From Myxocyprinus asiaticus (lineage: Eukaryota > Chordata > Actinopteri > Cypriniformes > Catostomidae), in contig NC_059348.1 of assembly GCF_019703515.2 (NCBI RefSeq), positions 20,479,656-20,543,655 of the forward strand: a DNA stretch of 64,000 nucleotides. The letters are read 5' to 3'. The translations under genes and the position numbers were made by a program. How positions within the stretch are numbered: position 1 is the stretch's first letter; the number at the start of each line of letters is the position of its first letter. Under the pieces are notes generated by a model. That model did no database searches. It was given only the letters and a program-made list of their open reading frames with translations, and had not been told where the DNA came from. Positions 34,166 to 46,232 of this stretch are shown here, piece after piece.

Positions 34166-35033
34166 TAGGGTATGGCTAGGCAATTGTTATGGTGTTCTAC
34201 GTGGTTGCTAGTACATTGCTAGCCAGTTGCCATAGGGTGTTCTGGCTTATTGCTAGGGTTTTTCTGTTGCTTGGGTGTTCTGGCTGGTTGCAAGAGTGTG
34301 GCTAGGCAGTTATTAGGGAGTTCTGGATGGTTGCGAGAACATTAATAGGCAGTTACTAGGGTGTTCTGATTAGTTGCTAGGGTATGGCTAAGCGGTTGTT
34401 GTGGTGTTCTAAGTTGGTGCTAGAACATTGCTAGGGTGTTTTGGCTGTTTGCTAGAGCATTGCTAGGTGGTTGCTAGGGTGTTCTAGCTGGTTGCCAGGG
34501 TGTGATTAGGCAGTTGTTAGGGTGTTAGAACATTGCTGGTGTGTTCTGGTTGGTTGCTATGGTGTGGCTAGGCAGTTGTTGAGTATTCTAAGTGGTTGCT
34601 GGAATATTGCTAGGGTGTTCTGGCTGTTTGCTAGAGTATTGCTAGGCGGTTGCTAGGGTGTTCTGGGTGGTTGCTAGGGTGCGGCTTAACTGTTGTTAGG
34701 GTGTTCTGACTGGTTGCTAGAACATTGTTAGGGTGTTCTGGCTTGTTGCAAGGTGGTTGTTAGAGTTTGCTGGCTGGTTGCCAGGGTGTGATTAGGCAGT
34801 TGTTAGGGTGTTAGAACATTGCTGGGGTGTACTGGCTGGTTGCTTGGGTGTGGTTAGGTGATTGTTAGGGTGTTCTAAGTGGTTGCTAGTGCAATCATTC
34901 CTACTCAACCTGCGCGCTAATGAGGAGGCTAAAGGCTACAGCTTCTAGCGTCAGTCGCTAGTGTTCCTCTTGAGGCCAAGGAAGTGAGGTTTACACATAC
35001 TGCACAGCTATCACGTACCAGCTGGCTCCCGTG

Positions 35034-35070
35034 ACAGACAGACAGACAGATAGATAGATAGATAGATAGG
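35034..35070. repeat. (GACA)n(GATA)n microsatellite
   Basis: Four GACA units run directly into five GATA units, starting at the end of a partial tRNA-like element (GGCTCCCGTGACAGACAGA). Confidence 0.9.
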
Positions 35071-35957
35071 CTTGTCATCATTTATCTCTGATGGGAGAGT
35101 CAGCATTGCCTGTGGAGGTTCAGACGGCACACTCTACTGAGCACTATGTCCACTCAACTGGAACCCTCTCTTCCATCATACACACACAGCATGCTGGATC
35201 AACAGCCTTCCCACACTACAGGTCCACTGCCCTTGAAAACATTCACAGTCATCAGTAAACATCTCATACATCTTCTTTATCCCATCCAACACTGGGCAGT
35301 CTACTTTGCTGTTACCAAAATGAGACATAAATTATTTAATAAAGAGCCAAACTGGGCATTGAAATTTAGGAACTTCGTATTATTTGATACAATAAAATTG
35401 TATTAATTTGATTATTTGTATTTGAATAACTAGGATAAGGATCAATCTTTAATCTCAGTAGCTCAGATCATCTGAATGTGTGGAAAAGGCTGTTAACTTG
35501 TTTATGGTGAGCCTCTTTTAAGGAATGATAGGGAGAGCACCCGTCTGCCCTTTACAAAGTGAATTATTGCATTTCACAGGCTGTTTCATTCAGCTGAAGG
35601 AGATAAAGGACATCTGTTAGCCAGACAATGAATGTCATATGAGTCACACATCAGAAGAAACAGTTTTCAAAAAAAGAGATATTGTTATTGGTGCTTGCAA
35701 AGGCACCAAAGGTGACATTTGGGGGTGGGCCCTTTTGACTTGGGCCAGTAAGCGACCACTAAGCAACACCCTAGCAACTGCATAGCAATGCACTAAAAAG
35801 CACTCACTACACACAAGCATTGTGGCAGCGAGTTTTCACCACTTACATTTTGTCTCACAGAAAATGTAAAAATATAGTTTGAATTAAAAAAAAAGAAGAA
35901 AGTCAAGTGTCATATTTCAATATTTGGGCACAGCTAATGTCAAACAGCATGAGAAGT
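35071..35957. other. Intergenic DNA with one reversed minisatellite patch
   Basis: At about 35740-35800 the reverse complement of the minisatellite unit occurs (AAGCAACACCCTAGCAACTG). Otherwise nothing is recognised. Confidence 0.45.
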
Positions 35958-35987
35958 AAAAAGGATAGTTCATCCAAAAATCTAAAA

Positions 35988-37538
35988 TACAGGTGCATCT
36001 CAGTAAATTAGAATGTTGTGGAAAAGTTCATTTATTTCAGTAATTCAACTCAAATTGTGAAACTTGTGTATTAAATAAATTGTGTACACAGACTGAAGTA
36101 GTTTAAGTCTTTGGTTCTTTTAATTGTGATGATTTTGTCTCACATTTAACAAAAACCCACCAATTCACTATCTCAACAAATTAGAATACATCATAAGACC
36201 AATAAAAACAACATTTTTGTGAATTGTTGGCCTTCTGGGAAGTATGTTCATTTACTGTATATGTACTCAATACTTGGCAGGGGCTCCTTTTGCTTTAATT
36301 ACTGCCTCAATTCGGCGTGGCATGGAGGTGATCAGTTTGTGGCACTGCTGAGGTGGTATGGAAGCCCAGGTTTCTTTGACAGTGGCCTTCAGCTCATCTG
36401 CATTTTTTTGGTCTAGATTCTCTATGGGGTTCAGGTCTGGTGAGTTTGCTGGCCAGTCAAGCACACCAACACCATGGTCATTTAACCAACTTTTGGTGCT
36501 TTTGGCAGTGTGGGCAGGTGCCAAATCCTGCTGGAAAATGAAATCAGCAGCTTTAAAAAGCTGGTCAGCAGAAGGAAGCATGAAGTGCTCCAAAATTTCT
36601 TGGTAAACGGGTGCAGTGACTTTGGTTTTCAAAAAACACAATGGACCAACACCAGCAGATGACATTGCACCCCAAATCATCACAGACTGTGGAAACTTAA
36701 CACTGGACTTCAAGCAACTTGGGCTAAGAGCTTCCCTACCCTTCCTCCAGACTCTAGGACCTTGGTTTCCAAATGAAGTACAAAACTTGTTCTCATCTGA
36801 AAAGAGGACTTTGGACCACTGGGCAACAGTCCAGTTCTTCTTCTCCTTAGCCCAGGTAAGACGCCTCTGACGTTGTCTGTGGTTCAGGAGTGGCTTAACA
36901 AGAGGAATACAACAACTGTTGCCAAATTCCTTGACACGTCTGTGTGTGGTGGCTCTTGATGCCTTGACCCCAGCCTCAGTCCATTCCTTGTGAAGTTCAC
37001 CCAAATTCTTGAATCGATTTTGCTTGACAATCCTCAGGCTGTCGCGGTTCTCTCGGTTGGTTGTGCATCTTTTTCTTCCACACTTTTTCCTTCCACTCAA
37101 CTTTCTGTTAACATGCTTGGATACAGCACTCTGTGAACAGCCAGCTTCTTTGGCAATGAATGTTTGTGGCTTACCCTCCTTGTGAAGGGTGTCAATGATT
37201 GTCTTCTGGACAACTGTCAGATCAGCAGTCTTCCCCATGATTGTGTAGCCTAGTGAACCAAACTGAGAGACCATTTTGAAGGCTCAGGAAACCTTTGCAG
37301 GTGTTTTGAGTTGATTAGCTGATTGGCATGTCACCATATTCTAATTTGTTGAGATAGTGAATTGGTGGGTTTTTGTTAAATGTGAGCCAAAATCATCACA
37401 ATTAAAAGAACCAAAGACTTAAACTACTTCAGTCTGTGTGCATTGAATTTATTTAATACACGAGTTTCACAATTTGAGTTGAATTACTGAAATAAATGAA
37501 CTTTTCCACGACATTCTAATTTATTGAGATGCACCTGT
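35988..37538 (-). mobile_element. Tc1 element with long (about 200 bp) inverted repeats
   Basis: The left end reads ACAGGTGCATCTCAGTAAAT and the right end is its complement (ATTTATTGAGATGCACCTGT). The arms extend inward about 200 bases, including GGTTCTTTTAATTGTGATGA on both sides. It sits inside a decayed TTAA-family element whose ends are near 35958 and 38215. TA flanks the left end; the right TA has become TG. Confidence 0.92.
36267..37274 (-). CDS. Tc1 transposase, open frame with a short internal deletion
   Basis: An uninterrupted 335-codon frame begins at ATG 37274. The N-terminus has the helix-turn-helix region (IIDTLHKEGKPQTFIAKEAG, SAVSKHVNRKL) and a basic GRKKCGRKR linker. The core carries SDENKF, QQDLAPAHTAK and NPIENL, with 34 residues between the second Asp and the Glu (DD34E). 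Directly after PIENL about 13 residues expected in this family (the W-rich segment before the NADEL block) appear to be missing without loss of frame. All three catalytic residues are present, but the deletion is next to the catalytic Glu, so activity is doubtful. Confidence 0.85.
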   Translation of the reverse strand: MVSQFGSLGYTIMGKTADLTVVQKTIIDTLHKEGKPQTFIAKEAGCSQSAVSKHVNRKLSGRKKCGRKRCTTNRENRDSLRIVKQNRFKNLGELHKEWTEAGVKASRATTHRRVKEFGNSCCIPLVKPLLNHRQRQRRLTWAKEKKNWTVAQWSKVLFSDENKFCTSFGNQGPRVWRKGREALSPSCLKSSVKFPQSVMIWGAMSSAGVGPLCFLKTKVTAPVYQEILEHFMLPSADQLFKAADFIFQQDLAPAHTAKSTKSWLNDHGVGVLDWPANSPDLNPIENLDQKNADELKATVKETWASIPPQQCHKLITSMPRRIEAVIKAKGAPAKY

Positions 37539-37637
37539 GTCTTAATTTATTCACTTTGGCCTCATATTGTTCCAAACTCATTTGACTTTCTTTCTTCTGT
37601 GGAATACAAAATGACATAACTCAGAATGTTAGGGAAC

Positions 37638-38033
37638 CGTGTTGGGTGTAATCTAAATTCAAAGTAATTAGTTACTGTAATCAAATTTCACTAGTCAATA
37701 TAGTGTAATGCATTACATTTTTAATTATTGTAATCAGAGTTACTAACTTACAATGAAATACATTACTTGGGTTACACATATTTCTAAATTATTATTTACG
37801 TTATGTATAATATATTATATTATATTAAATATTACTTTTTATGTTTAAATATCTTTACATCTGTTTGCATTTCTGGGACAGCTGTAGCGTGTCAAACAAT
37901 GAACAAGAACGATAGACAATATTTATAATGTGTTGAGCTGTAAAACAAAAACTGTAGTAATCTGATTACAATTTTTAGAGAATTAATTAATAATTTCTGG
38001 TGGATTATTTTTTTGAGTAATTTACCCAACACT
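37638..38033. mobile_element. hAT-like MITE with GTGTTGGGT ends
   Basis: The left end CGTGTTGGGTGTAATC and right end GAGTAATTTACCCAACACT are inverted relatives, and the interior is rich in TTACTGTAATC words. It lies within the decayed TTAA-family element around 35958-38215. No clear 8-bp duplication remains. Confidence 0.55.
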
Positions 38034-38215
38034 ATTGGGGATTACCAGCCTTAGTCACCATTCACGTTCTTTAGATATTTTTCCATACAATGAAATGAAT
38101 GGTGACTGAGGCTGTCAGTCCCTAACATCGACTAATGTCTCCTTATGTGTTCCACTGAAGCAAGAATGTCATACAATTTTAGGCACACTAACCTAGGGTG
38201 AGTTAAGGAGTAGTT

Positions 38216-41200
38216 GAAAATGGGAGTAAAACTGCAGATTAATTTATGTGGTCTGAATTGTGATTCTGCTTCTCCTACACACTGACCACTGGCTGAACCA
38301 TCATAGCTGTGGCAATAGTCACAACAACAAATATGTCTCTTAGTTAAATTCAGAGTTTTATACCATTGTTATTTCATTTTGTGGTTTAGTTTTTATTAAC
38401 TGCATCAAGACTGGAGGCCAGTCCTGGATTAAAGGTACCTTCTACCTGAAGTAGATTGCACATCTTGCCCTGTGATCTGACACTCATATGACAAAAGCAC
38501 AGAGAAGTAAGGCAAAAGACAGACACACAAGGATATCTAGTAAGCCAATTAACAGCCAAGCTCAGAATAGGATCAGTGCCGGTGTCACACGCAGACGACA
38601 CATAAACTGAGAGCGACACACGCTCTCCTCCATGAGCTCACATACGCATGGGCTCCCACACAGGCTCCTGTAATCCTACCAAAAACTAATATTAGAAAGC
38701 AAGAGTTGTTCCCTGCGGTTCAGAGGTGGGAGGAGGAGACGTCATCTATTGCAAGCCACCCAGATCCCTCTATATATGAACATGTTTTGAAATTCTCCTG
38801 GAAAATTCACAAATTCTGCATTGAAGCGTAATTACCAGAGTCAACCGACTGATGTGCAAGTATGTCACCTAGTGGACAAACAGATGTATAACAACAGGAT
38901 ACAAACCAGTTTGGAAAGCTGGACTTATTCTTTGCCTTGTCTTTGCATGACTAAAAAGTACAGTATGTCTACATTTTAACTCAAAATATAAAATATGATG
39001 TCATTTTTGTTTTAAACTCGTGACAAAAACATTAGGTTACCTAAATCATGCAAGTATTTCAGCCCATGAAATGGTCGCTTGCTGTGTTCATTAATCTCAA
39101 TTATTTCACCTTAACGCTAATACAATGGGACCACTTACATCTCACCTTTATCTCAAACCTATTGTGTTTCACTAGGACACTCATTACAATTAATCTCATT
39201 GGACTGGACAAGCAGCCACAGCTTTGCCTTCAGGGGCAATTAACAGCACCCCCTGCAATTTGCACACTGCGGCACTTGCTGTATCCAACACAAGATGTCC
39301 CTTGACTATATGTTACTAAGCAAAGGCTGCTTTGGTTTGAAAAAGGTATGGTGACAAAAGGCGGGCTGGGGTGTATGTGTGATGGGGTGGAGGCAACAGG
39401 GAGGGTGGGGGAGGACAGAAATGATAGCCGCTGTGGTGATGGGGAGAGTTCTGCCACCCCTTTCCCACACCCCCCTAGTGTTCCCCCCTTGAGTGTCTTT
39501 TAAGCAATTAAATGCCCCATTGGTTACAGCTGGTCATGTCTCTGTTTTTCTTTTTTTTTTTTTAAAGGCAATGGCCACCTGCATTGTATGGTGTTTGGAG
39601 ACAAAGGCTTTGGAACTAAGGGTAGAATGTTAAGTTTGACTAACAATAGCTTGATGAAGGTTGGTAGAAGTCACATGGAACAAGAGGGAAAACTAATAAA
39701 AAAGTGTATTTTAATCTGTATTACAAATGATTTTTGATCATGGAGCATCATAATATATGGTCTCCTTTGAAGCACTTTGGATCAATTCCATGGTATGTGA
39801 ACATACCATCATTCAGTATCTATACCATCATTTGATATAGTATATCAAAGTACCATGCATTTCCATCTGATACTTTTACTTTTCTCAGTGTTTTTCAGGA
39901 TGCACCAATCTCAGTTGTTTGTAAGAATTTTTTTTTTTTTTTTTTTTTGGAGATTTCACAGGCAGATTTCCATTGGTATCCTATGTCTAACCCAAAAATT
40001 AATAGACTTAAACAAGCATATTTTTGTGTACCAATGTTTCCTGTCAAAAAGTACAAAATGTTCTGAATTTGCATGCAGCCCAATGGAGGATTCTGCTTTT
40101 TCGGCTGGTAAGAGCCCTCTTGAGGAATACAGCTGGTTTATTCTTCAAAAATTATTTTAAAAAGGCTAATGTTTAATATGGTATAAGAAATCATACAAGA
40201 AATAAGACTTGTTATAAGAGGTAATAATGTTATTTTGCCTATATTACCAGACTGACTTTCTTGCATTTTCTTAGTACCAATATTTTGAATATCCTTGCAA
40301 TATGTCCCTACCAACTTTCAAACCAAACCTACGCCTTGTTTCAAAGACATCTTATGAATGTCTTATTGACATCCAAGAGAATTGCATTGTACTGTAGGCT
40401 ATTGTATTGCAGATGACGCCTGGGTGATGTACATGTGCTATAAATAGTTTTTCTCCACTTTGCACACAAACATCTCTGTGATGTCTGTTTAAAATAATTT
40501 CATCTGGAAAGCATAGCATTTTAATTAACATCTGCTAACGATCTTGAAAAGATCTGATTTACAAATATTTCAAATCATAAACGTCTTAAAGACATCTGCT
40601 GAATGTCTTATTGACATCGGAAAGGAAACGTATTGTAGATGAGCAAACGACCTAAAAATACCTCTTCAGATTAAACACACATCAGAGACTTCTTCTTTTT
40701 TTTTTTTTTTACACAAATTAGATTACATTTACAAAATAGATGTCTATTTTATGTTTAATGTGTCTATTTTATTATATTTAATGTGTGTTTACATCTGGAA
40801 GACGTATGTGTTACATTGTTTGCTCATAATCTATAAGACGTATGTGAATATGTATGTCACAATGTCAGTAAGACATTCAGCAGATGTATTTGAGATGTTT
40901 ATGATTCAGTTTGTTTGTAAATCAGATTAAGCAGATGATAATGAGATTGTAATGCTTTCCAGATTAAAAGATCTAATATAGATCTCATCTCTCGGGGATG
41001 TACGTGTGCTGTCCGGGAACATGATAAAAAAATGATTGGTATCTTAGCATTAGCATATGTTCAGCAGTACAAAGACCAGTCTCCATTAAAAGAGTTGCAA
41101 TAAACACTGCTATAGATTACAATTTGTTCATTTTCAATAAAATTGTCCATTTATTTTTAATTTGTGTGAACGTGTGTGTTTTAAAATCACAACTCTTCTA

Positions 41201-41460
41201 CGCCATTGCTACCGTTTTTAACCTCTGAAACCTCGACGCTAGTCTGTGACGCAGCTGGTGTGCAATACCTGTGCTTACCGGTAGACGGCAGAAGAGGACG
41301 GGGAGTTTTAGCAAATCCTCTGAATGTATTTGAATGAGATGCGTTTCACATTCTGCCGTCAGATCTGCTGAGAATGTAGGCAGTCTGTCCGCCTCCGCAC
41401 CGCTGTCCTAGAAATGGAAATCAGGAAACAGACCATTTACCATTTTACGTCAACCTGGAC
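38216..41460. other. Intergenic DNA upstream of a possible plus-strand exon
   Basis: Mostly AT-rich. A weakly CpG-bearing patch at about 41210-41420 (GACGCAGCTGG, ACCGGTAGACGG, CGCCTCCGCACCGC) could be a promoter or 5' exon of the candidate at 41461-42020. Short open frames here show no family motif. Confidence 0.35.
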
Positions 41461-42020
41461 ATGAAGTGGACTTTTTTCGCCTGGTAAGTGAACAATAATT
41501 AAATGTATGATGTACTATTTAAAGTGGCATTTTATTTTAACATTAGAGGCAGTAACGAGTGTATCCTCAGTTGCAGTTCACCTCATATACAGCATATATG
41601 TGAACCACCTTTCCCCTGCTGTTTCGTTGAATGCAATTTTATTTATATAATAATTTATTTCTGGTTTGCACTTCCTCCCTGATGGCAACATAAACTACTG
41701 AGAAGGGTATCTCTCCAAGTATGGGTGTTATCACACACTTTTTGACGCCTAAGAAATGTGACTGCTTCAGTTAATTGTCAAGTCAGACAACATGATATGT
41801 TTTAAGGTCACTGAATTTCAGGAGCCAAATTTTGACATGCATTAACATGTAGTGTTTAATAGATTGCCTTGATGCTGTTGTCACATACCAGCAGTGATGA
41901 TGAAGCCTCACACTCAAGCTGCTGCCTGCATATTGAGATGCACTTCAGCGAAGACTCCACTTTTATCAGGATCAAAGCACATGCTAACACCCAGAAAACC
42001 GGGAAGTGTGCTTGTTTGTG
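41461..42020 (+). other. Candidate pair of plus-strand exons, function unknown
   Basis: An ATG at 41461 is followed after 23 bases by a consensus donor (GCCTG|GTAAGTG). A possible second exon runs from 41892 (after CACATACCAG) to a donor at 42020 (TTTGTG|GTAAGA). Joining the two keeps an open frame for 50 codons with unchanged phase. The polypyrimidine tract is weak, upstream start codons overlap the first ATG, no third exon was found and the predicted peptide matches nothing I know. Untranslated exons or chance splice-like words are equally possible. Confidence 0.2.
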
Positions 42021-43104
42021 GTAAGAAAGAGGGAGATGGACGGGACAATGTGAAAGAGATGAAAAATGAAATTCAACATTTACATTGTGGAATATTTAGC
42101 AGGTGTTTACAGAATCGCAGTTTGGCTTATCTTCCAGCATGATTTATCCTAAGCTGGAAAAATAGCTGAATTCTGGATTTCTGTCCTAGTTTCTTTGTAC
42201 ATTCAGATTTTCGTTATTTAATGGCATTTTATAGCACACACCTAGCTGCTTGATTTACTGACCTTCCCACACATACACTCTCAGACTCATTCACTTGTTC
42301 AAGAGCACAAGCAGTCAGCCTCTACAAACCTGACCCGGACATATAAGCCTGAAATAGATGCCTACTTAGACATGACATCAGCCGGTATGTTGGCCGGACA
42401 GCACACACATACTTACATTTAGTGCACGTCTTCAGAGCTAAATGTCCTGCGCTTATACTGTAAGTCTAGTGGGGAAATCTCAGGCAGCTGTGCAAAGGCA
42501 AGAATACAGCTGTAAAGTGTGTCTTTCTGCGTGTGTTAAAATCCTGCTTCCATGCAGGGTCAGAGTCCTATATCAGCCTTTATTTTAGCCTTTAGATGAG
42601 CACACCTGAAAATAAACTGCATGTTCTAGGCTTTAGATCTGCAGGTGGACATGCAGGGGAGAAAACACGTGTTTTCATATAGTGGAGGACAAAACCACCA
42701 ACACTTGCACTTAGTTTTTTCACTTTCTTTTGTTCTAGAATCTTGCTATTCTTGACACCCATTTCATCTGCTCAAGGAAAAAAGCAACTCTACTCACATT
42801 CACTGCCATTAGTTTGACTATTAGTTCTCACAATCAAGGTTTACAGAGCCGCTTTTACCACATCACATTAGATGCTTTAACAAATTTGTATATGTTGGTT
42901 GAAAGTGGAGTATGGGGCCTTAATACCTAACTGTATCTCATGAAAGGAAATCGAGTGAGTTTCTTATAAACAGACTTAATGGATGAAAAGCATATGTTAA
43001 TGGAGTCTATGAATAATACAAGAGATTAAAGTATTGACATTACTTTTCTCTTTTTACATAATTCATCCAAACCAAATTTATGCACCTCTGAAACAACAAA
43101 TTGG
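42021..43104. other. Intergenic DNA 3' of ptma
   Basis: No coding sequence, structured RNA or transposon end recognised between the candidate exons and the probable ptma 3' end. Confidence 0.4.
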
Positions 43105-43130
43105 GTATAACTCACAAAATAAAAGTTAAG

Positions 43131-43136
43131 TTTATT
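43131..43136 (-). other. ptma: Probable ptma polyadenylation signal (AATAAA)
   Basis: TTTATT on the plus strand is AATAAA on the minus strand. It is the only canonical signal found within about 600 bases of the stop codon, giving a 3' untranslated region of about 0.6 kb that ends near 43110. Confidence 0.55.
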
Positions 43137-43711
43137 GTTGAACAACAAACTTCACACATACAACAAACAGGCCAAGGTAAAACAAATAATGTAGACAAAA
43201 CAAAATAGAAAGAAACCAAAACTCCTTTTCTTTGGCCTAGCCCTCCCATACAAAAACTAGTTTATGGTACAACTAGTTATGGTACAACTAAATTTCATAC
43301 ATAAAATTTACTGGAATGCTCCGAGTTCAATGGCTGTTGATTTTATACATGTTGTCTTTTATGTCGAGATATCGAGACATGGTCAAACGAGTAAAATTTC
43401 ATAAAGAAGCACCGTTCTGGTCACAGGAGATCATGATCAAGTGGCTGATCTCTTCACAATATGTACAAAAATATAAAATGTAAATAAAAATACAAACAAA
43501 TCCTTGTCTTATGTATTTCATTGAGAATGTGGGAAATCTGGGGTTGTGGTCTGTCCTCTAGAAAATTTTGATTTGGGGATCAGTTGGTTGACATGGGTGA
43601 CGAACTTGAAAATGACCATGTTTTATGTATTTGAGTCCTTTATGCCACAGGCTCCAACAGTTGCATTGAAGCAGAGGCATCGACACCTGCTCAGCAGTAC
43701 GAAACAATCCT

Positions 43712-46232
43712 TTAATCGTCATCATCCGTCTTCTGCTTCTTGGGGTCGATGTCATCCTGAACGGAGAATAATTTATAGTAAAATTGAATCGCTTTAATAC
43801 AGAAAACTTTTAAACAACCACTTGCCGTCATTATTACTTCCGTTATTTGTTCGCGACCATACCTCATCATCTTCGTCGTCGTCATCTTCAGCAGCACGTT
43901 TTGTTCCTCCACCCAGTTCATCATCATCTTCATCCTCGTCTTCATCCTCATCACCTGCACGAAAAGACCATTAGCCATGCAATGTTTCCAAACACTTTCA
44001 GAAATACATTTTAGTAATATGGCGTCAGAAAACAGTGAACGTTAATGTTGCACCAACCCTCTCCTTCCTCTTCATCTTCCTCGTCTACTTCATCCTCATC
44101 CTCTTCATCAATTTCTGGCTCTCCATTCTCCTCGTTCTCCTGTTCATAACATTTGGAAAATATTGCATTGTTATGCCACGCATTCCCCATTAATTGGATG
44201 AGTAGTTGAAAAGAACATTGGCCAGAACTGTACCTTTCCATTAGTTGCATCTTTTCCATTTTCCTTCTCCTCGAGGAGCTTCTTCTCCTTCAGGTCCTAT
44301 TAACAAAATCATTCAGGTTTTAATAAACTAATTTGCTTAATAAACAAGACACCGGATTAATATCCCGAAACATTTTTAAATGTCAGACAGGAGCCATCTT
44401 TGAGTCCAATAGGCAGAGTCAGTGTAGATTAGCAAAACGCCCCCTATGCGCACAAATTTAAATTGCATGTCTAATGACGCCCCTCTGACATTGATGGCTC
44501 ATTGGCTGCCGCAGAGATTTTTTGCTGTCAATCAACGACTGCTACTCCCGCCTCTAACCGAGTTAGCTCGATTGTAATCCGACACTTTAGTGTAATTCAC
44601 CTACTGTGGGTACTGTAGATGGAATATTCGACAAGCAGTCATATTTAGTCGTTTACACGCTCATTTAAACTGCGGCTCACGAAAAGCACAAGGTTTATAT
44701 ACAAAACAAAAGATAATTCTGAACCATGGTTTTGTGGGTCAGCAAGCTAAAGCCGAACTCCAATAAAGGACAAAGGAAGCGCACGCATGGCTTTCACCAT
44801 CCAGTTCGGCACGCACACCATCACGTTAACCTGGATTTAGGTCGCGCAGTCGCAGAGTAGACAAGAAACTGTATATAAAAAAACCAAACCTATGATAAAT
44901 GTGTCAGAATATCGTGCGATCATTGAATTTGCATTAACCAGTCTCATTTGAAATAAAGCCATACCCAACGCTTTTAAAAGGAGCCGCGCCCTTATAAATA
45001 TTTTCATTAATTCGTTTATATAATCTTTAGCCTTTAAACCGTTTATCAACCACATCAACTAGGACCGCCCCCTTAAATTTCACCGACGTCTTTGGCTGCA
45101 AACTAGTAAACCAACAAGCCCACGCTGCCGTCACACATGGAAAAATATCAATTCGTCCAATATTAACCATACTGACACAATTGAACAAGATTCGTTCTTT
45201 GGATGTGCATTTATCACGAGTCTAAATGGCTTGAGTATAATACGGCTCGTCTGTCTTCACACTGAACGTCAAAACAGTTCGGATATCACATATAGCCAAC
45301 ATTTTCATTACTTTTGGGCAAAATTACTCCAGAAAATGTGTTATTCGCCTTTGAAACATGATGCACTGCGGCGTCAATCGGAGTTCCGCGTATCGGCTGC
45401 ATCAAAACCAACCATTACCGGACCAGGATGAGTAGAAGTTACTCGGAATTCGGTTAACGAATATGCTTCTTAAAGTAGGCGAAATGTACAGTCATTTAAT
45501 ATGTTTATTTCTCGTTTAATTTCCAAACGACTAAGGCGGAGACAAACCGGCAAACTTTCAGCCCCGAAGCCACCGACCGATCAACCCATTCTCAGTCCCG
45601 CCGGAACGTCCGTCCGCCACAAACTAAGCGGTAATGAATAAACCGGCTTACAGTAAACGAGTGCTCGAAGCATTTATGAAGTTTATTAAATGAGCATGTG
45701 CTTTAACACAAGCTACAGACATAACACGAGGAAAATAGTGTTACCTAAATAATATGTTGAAGACCTGATAAGCGTAACGCAAAATAATTACACGTTTAAG
45801 CACACGGTAAAAGCCGTTAACGTCCTCGGCGCACATCCCCGCTGTTCAAAGGGGAACCGACACGCTTGTATAAACAAAGAACCCGCGCGCGCAGACTGTT
45901 ACATTCCGGACAATGAGAAACTGCACTTGAATATGCTTTCAGTCGCACGCGCTACAGTGTATCAATTTAAACCTCACGTTACAGGGGATCAATTTAAAGC
46001 TCTTAGAAAGCAGTTATCGCATACTTTCCTCACATTGCTCACAATTCACGATTCTTTCTGGCTAAACTGCAGCCTAAAAATAGCCCTTTGCGTTCGGATT
46101 AAATCTGAACAAACAGACAAATTAAAGAGATGAAAATGATTTTTAATGAGAATGTCGTTTATCTGGAGCCTGGTATCCCATCCTTACCTTTGCGGAGATT
46201 TCTGTAGCGGAATCAACCTTCGTATCTGCCAT
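43712..46232 (-). CDS. ptma: Prothymosin alpha, five coding exons
   Basis: Coding exons on the minus strand: 46188-46232, 44234-44296, 44058-44139, 43863-43954 and 43712-43756. All introns are GT-AG and the phases join to 108 residues, normal for the family. The N-terminus is MADTKVDSATEISAK, followed by a DLKEKK block with ENGKDATNGK, a long Asp/Glu stretch, TKRAAEDDDDEDDE, and the C-terminal KKQKTDDDD nuclear-localisation region. Prothymosin alpha is a disordered, highly acidic nuclear protein that binds linker histone H1, and it also acts in the oxidative-stress response and apoptosis control. Intron 1 is 1.9 kb; introns 2-4 are only 94-106 bases. The first exon lies in CpG-rich DNA with a clear promoter. 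Cyprinids carry more than one ptma copy; I cannot say which this is. Confidence 0.95.

Larger units (their letters stand above)
33505..34883. repeat. Minisatellite, copy B of the GGTTGCTAGGGTGTTCTGGCT array
   Basis: The same degenerate 21-22-base units as in copy A, with two tRNA-like elements (33745-33930 and 33974-34165) in place of copy A's one. It is longer than the copy A array, showing unit gain or loss since duplication. An ATT trinucleotide run (about 33369-33398) lies upstream and is longer than its partner in copy A (about 16769-16785). Confidence 0.88.

Noticed and set aside
43712..44259. Two separate acidic minus-strand genes
   Set aside because: They are consecutive exons of ptma read through into introns; splice sites join them in frame.
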